The position numbers and the translations under genes are program-made. A stretch of DNA of 64,000 nt from Monosporascus cannonballus. Its lineage: Eukaryota; Ascomycota; Sordariomycetes; Xylariales. Below the pieces are notes generated by a model. The model was not told the origin of the DNA, did no database searches, and was given only the letters and a program-made list of their open reading frames with translations. The stretch spans positions 128,899 through 192,898 of the forward strand of contig QJNS01000035.1 in NCBI GenBank assembly GCA_004154925.1. The letters run 5' to 3'. Shown piece by piece: positions 61,933-64,000 of the stretch (positions within the stretch are counted from its first letter, which is position 1; each line of letters starts with the position of its first letter).

Positions 61933-62209
61933 TATTACGACACGAGAACAAGAGCGTAGCCATCACACTACTAAAAGTGGAACGTTATCAGCTTGAATAC
62001 TAAATGTTACGGCACTAGCAAAGCGGCTTATTTAAGCCGCCGTTTCGCTATATATATGTAAGCACTACGTGCTTACTAGATAGCTCTCTTCTTTCTTCCT
62101 CGTGCAACAACAAAATATCTTCCAGAAACCCAAGAGACGTACAGCGCCGTGACACTAAACGTCTTGATCTACCCTCTATACCTACGAGATGTTACTTAGT
62201 ACCGTAACA
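61933..62209. repeat. Left LTR of element L, split by solo LTR K
   Basis: TATTACGACACGAG ... TAGTACCGTAACA; 122 bp once K and one duplication are removed. Internal blocks such as GCGTAGCCATCACACTAC are identical to the right LTR. Confidence 0.82.
62005..62154 (+). repeat. Solo LTR K of family A, unmutated
   Basis: 150 bp, TGTTACGGCACTAGC ... CGCCGTGACA, inverted relative to the A1 and A2 LTRs, with a perfect duplication CTAAA (62000-62004 and 62155-62159). It keeps its CA and TG dinucleotides and therefore serves as the pre-RIP reference for the family. Holds two hairpins: 62023-62040 (GCGGCTTATTTAAGCCGC) and 62058-62076 (GTAAGCAC-TAC-GTGCTTAC). Confidence 0.92.
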
Positions 62210-62443
62210 GTAGGTCTTTCTTCAAATTGTATCGTCCTAATGCATTTAATTAAAAGTTAAAGGCCTTTTACTAAAAATCGTCTAGCCGCTTAGCAATTTT
62301 CGAATTATGCATTAAGTTTAAGCCCTGTGCTCAAGATAACTACGCTAACTAAAAATCCGCCTCGTACGCACCTCTTATATACGGGATAAATTAACTGCCC
62401 AGTTTAGAAATCGAACGCACAACCTATAAAGGAGCTGACAAAC

Positions 62444-62565
62444 TGTTACGGCACGAGAACAAGGGCGTAGCCATCACACTACTAAAAGTGGAACGTTGTC
62501 AGCTCGAGCACTAATCGTCTTGTTCTACCCTATATATCTACAAGGTATCACTTAGTACCGTAATA
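62444..62565. repeat. Right LTR of element L
   Basis: TGTTACGGCACGAGAAC ... TTAGTACCGTAATA, uninterrupted; shows the empty target of K at 62511-62515. Confidence 0.85.
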
Positions 62566-62570
62566 TTGTT

Positions 62571-63520
62571 GTTATTTTTTTATATAATATTCTAAGTTCA
62601 GGTTATATTTTTAAAGTTAAACTCACTATATAGAAAACTATTTACGATGTTATTTGCATAATAGCTATTATATCTGATATTTTGAAATACGATAATTAAT
62701 TAATAATTTTTACCAGTAAAACGTATTTATATTATTTAAGATATTTCTAACTATATATTAACTTAAACATATTATATATATATACATCTAATTACGCGGT
62801 AGGACTTTTAAAAAGAATTTTTGAAAAAATCGTATCTATAAGCGAGTTAGATAAAAAACAGCATAAAAAGTTATATTAATATAGCAATTAATTTTATTAC
62901 GTACTTAATAATTTCATTTAATTTAAACGTTTTTAAATTTTTAATTATTACCGATGCGGCTTAAAACTAAAGCTTTCAAATAATTCGTATATTAGATTAA
63001 CAGCTTAAAGTACGTTATCTTAAACTAGATTCGAACGAATTATTTATTATAAACTGTAAATTGTCTAAGTTTGTAGCAAGCGCGCGAAAAAGAAATACCT
63101 AGGCTTTTAACTACGGAGTTATTGCGACCTTTTTACCATTAAGATAAATTATATATTTTAAATTTGTAAACCTTTATAATAAAACCAATTAATACTTAAT
63201 TGTTAGTAAGTTTAAATTTTAACAATCGTTATATTCTCTAGCTTTATAGTTCGATAGAGTTAAATAATATAACTTAGAAACATTAAGCTTTTTGCGATAA
63301 ACTTTAAAAATAAAATTTTAAATGTGTATAGAAAGTTTTACGAATTTTTGTTAATTTTATTTGCTTTATAGTAATTTCTTAAATTACTTTTACTAAAATA
63401 ACTTATAATATCGCTTAATCTTAAATATTTAATAAAGGTAATTTGTAATATTAGGCTTTTTTATTAATGATTATTGTATTTGCCATACTTTATTTTTATA
63501 AAAGTATTAAACGGGTTAAG
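62571..63520. other. AT-rich spacer without recognised features
   Basis: No open frame, LTR end or known repeat. Contains a short TA run near 62770-62785. Moderately RIP-like composition. Confidence 0.5.
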
Positions 63521-63525
63521 GTTTT

Positions 63526-63699
63526 TGTAAGATAACGAGAGTGCAACGCTAGCCACAATACCAAAAGATCAGCAATTCCAAACCCTTCTAGGCTATATCA
63601 GCAAGTAGTTACTTTTCTTGATATTTGGAGACGTTTTATCAGGATATATGGAGTCCTGTTCTAGCTCTTTTTGGCTATAGAAAGCTGTATTATCTTACA
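63526..63699. mobile_element. Small element with 10-bp terminal inverted repeats (solo LTR or MITE)
   Basis: Starts TGTAAGATAACGAG and ends GTATTATCTTACA; the terminal ten bases TGTAAGATAA / TTATCTTACA are perfect inverted repeats. Flanks GTTTT and GGTTT are only similar, so the duplication is uncertain. The 174 bp keep CA and TG dinucleotides in AT-rich surroundings. The first ten bases equal those of the D-family LTR (TGTAAGATAATGGG), which hints at a solo LTR of a related family. Confidence 0.55.
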
Positions 63700-64000
63700 G
63701 GTTTAACGTAATTATTTATTTAGAAAACGTTTTATTAAAAAGGTATTTTCGATTTTTAATTTTTAAATACGATTTAAAATATTAAACAATATTAATAACT
63801 AATTTTCATTAAATTTTAAAGCGAATAATATAATGATTATAAAATATTTACAAATAAATTTTAAACAAGTAATAACGAGCTAATAAATACCGAAATTTAA
63901 ATTTTATAATATTATAAATTTAAAAAACGAACAATTATTTACTTAATGGTTTTCCATTACTAAAGGTTTTAAAATTAGGCTAAAATTTAACCAAGATAGA
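63700..64000. other. AT-rich tail of the window
   Basis: RIP-like composition, no open frame and no repeat end recognised. Probably the edge of another decayed element continuing outside the window. Confidence 0.4.

Larger units (their letters stand above)
61933..62565. mobile_element. TRIM-like mini LTR element L, 478 bp without the nested solo LTR
   Basis: Terminal direct repeats of 122 bp: 61933-62209 (interrupted by K) and 62444-62565, consensus TGTTACGGCACGAG ... AGTACCGTAACA. Flanks TTATT (61928-61932) and TTGTT (62566-62570) form a 5-bp duplication with one RIP-type transition. The internal 234 bp (62210-62443) has no coding capacity. This matches terminal-repeat retrotransposons in miniature. 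The first 11 bases equal those of the family A solo LTR next to it. Orientation is unknown, as primer site and purine tract are not clear. Confidence 0.8.

Noticed and set aside
1..64000. C-poor, TpA-rich composition as a mitochondrial or bacterial AT-rich genome
   Set aside because: LTR elements with 4-5-bp duplications, gypsy and copia proteins and RIP-type transitions are those of a fungal nuclear genome; no mitochondrial or bacterial genes are present.

Overview
The window looks like a gene-free, AT-rich repeat block from a filamentous ascomycete (Pezizomycotina) that carries out repeat-induced point mutation (RIP). TpA is abundant, CpA and TpG are scarce, CpG is partly kept, and copies of one repeat differ almost only by C-to-T and G-to-A transitions. 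No open frame exceeds about 130 codons. Every recognisable protein is a retrotransposon protein broken by stops (CAA/CAG to TAA/TAG) and by RIP-type replacements such as Asp to Asn, His to Tyr and Cys to Tyr. I see no credible host gene, rRNA, tRNA gene or CRISPR array. The species cannot be named from the sequence.

Layout, left to right. (1) 131-13556 is a Ty3/gypsy element (family A, minus strand), interrupted at 2641-8705 by a complete Ty1/copia element (family B, minus). (2) 13562-14734 is the 3' end of a gypsy element of a second family (F/G) with an antisense reading frame; 14735-17980 is an unassigned decayed stretch, perhaps copia. (3) 18415-25472 is gypsy element E (minus), inserted in or next to the left part of gypsy chromovirus F (plus, up to 30931). 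F is also split by two solo LTRs, D2 and G1. (4) 31856-39262 is a second family A copy. (5) 39540-46541 is Ty1/copia element H (minus), which contains a 1.5-kb LTR element I (plus) that seems to encode only a Gag zinc-knuckle protein. (6) 49367-60943 is an 11.6-kb gypsy element C (plus) with about 4 kb of extra sequence behind integrase. (7) 61933-62565 is a TRIM-like mini LTR element L holding an unmutated solo LTR of family A. (8) 63526-63699 is a small element with 10-bp inverted termini.

Most boundaries rest on matching LTR ends (TG...CA) plus target-site duplications read directly: B GTTTA, E GTTTG, A1 RTTTG, A2 ATTTT, H GTAAC, I GGAAT, C ATAC, D2 GTTAA, K CTAAA. The second A copy preserves the empty target site of B, and removing D2 with one duplication restores the reverse-transcriptase frame of F. 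Relative ages follow from nesting: F-family and A copies are hosts, B, E, D2 and G1 are guests, I is younger than H, and K is younger than L.

Three observations deserve follow-up. RIP is unevenly spread inside elements: in B, C and partly E the outer part of each LTR is spared and the inner part mutated. Antisense reading frames lie between pol and the 3' LTR of two F-family copies and possibly E. Compact non-autonomous LTR elements (I and L) accompany the full-size ones. The block could be an AT-isochore, a pericentromere or a centromere; the sequence alone does not decide.
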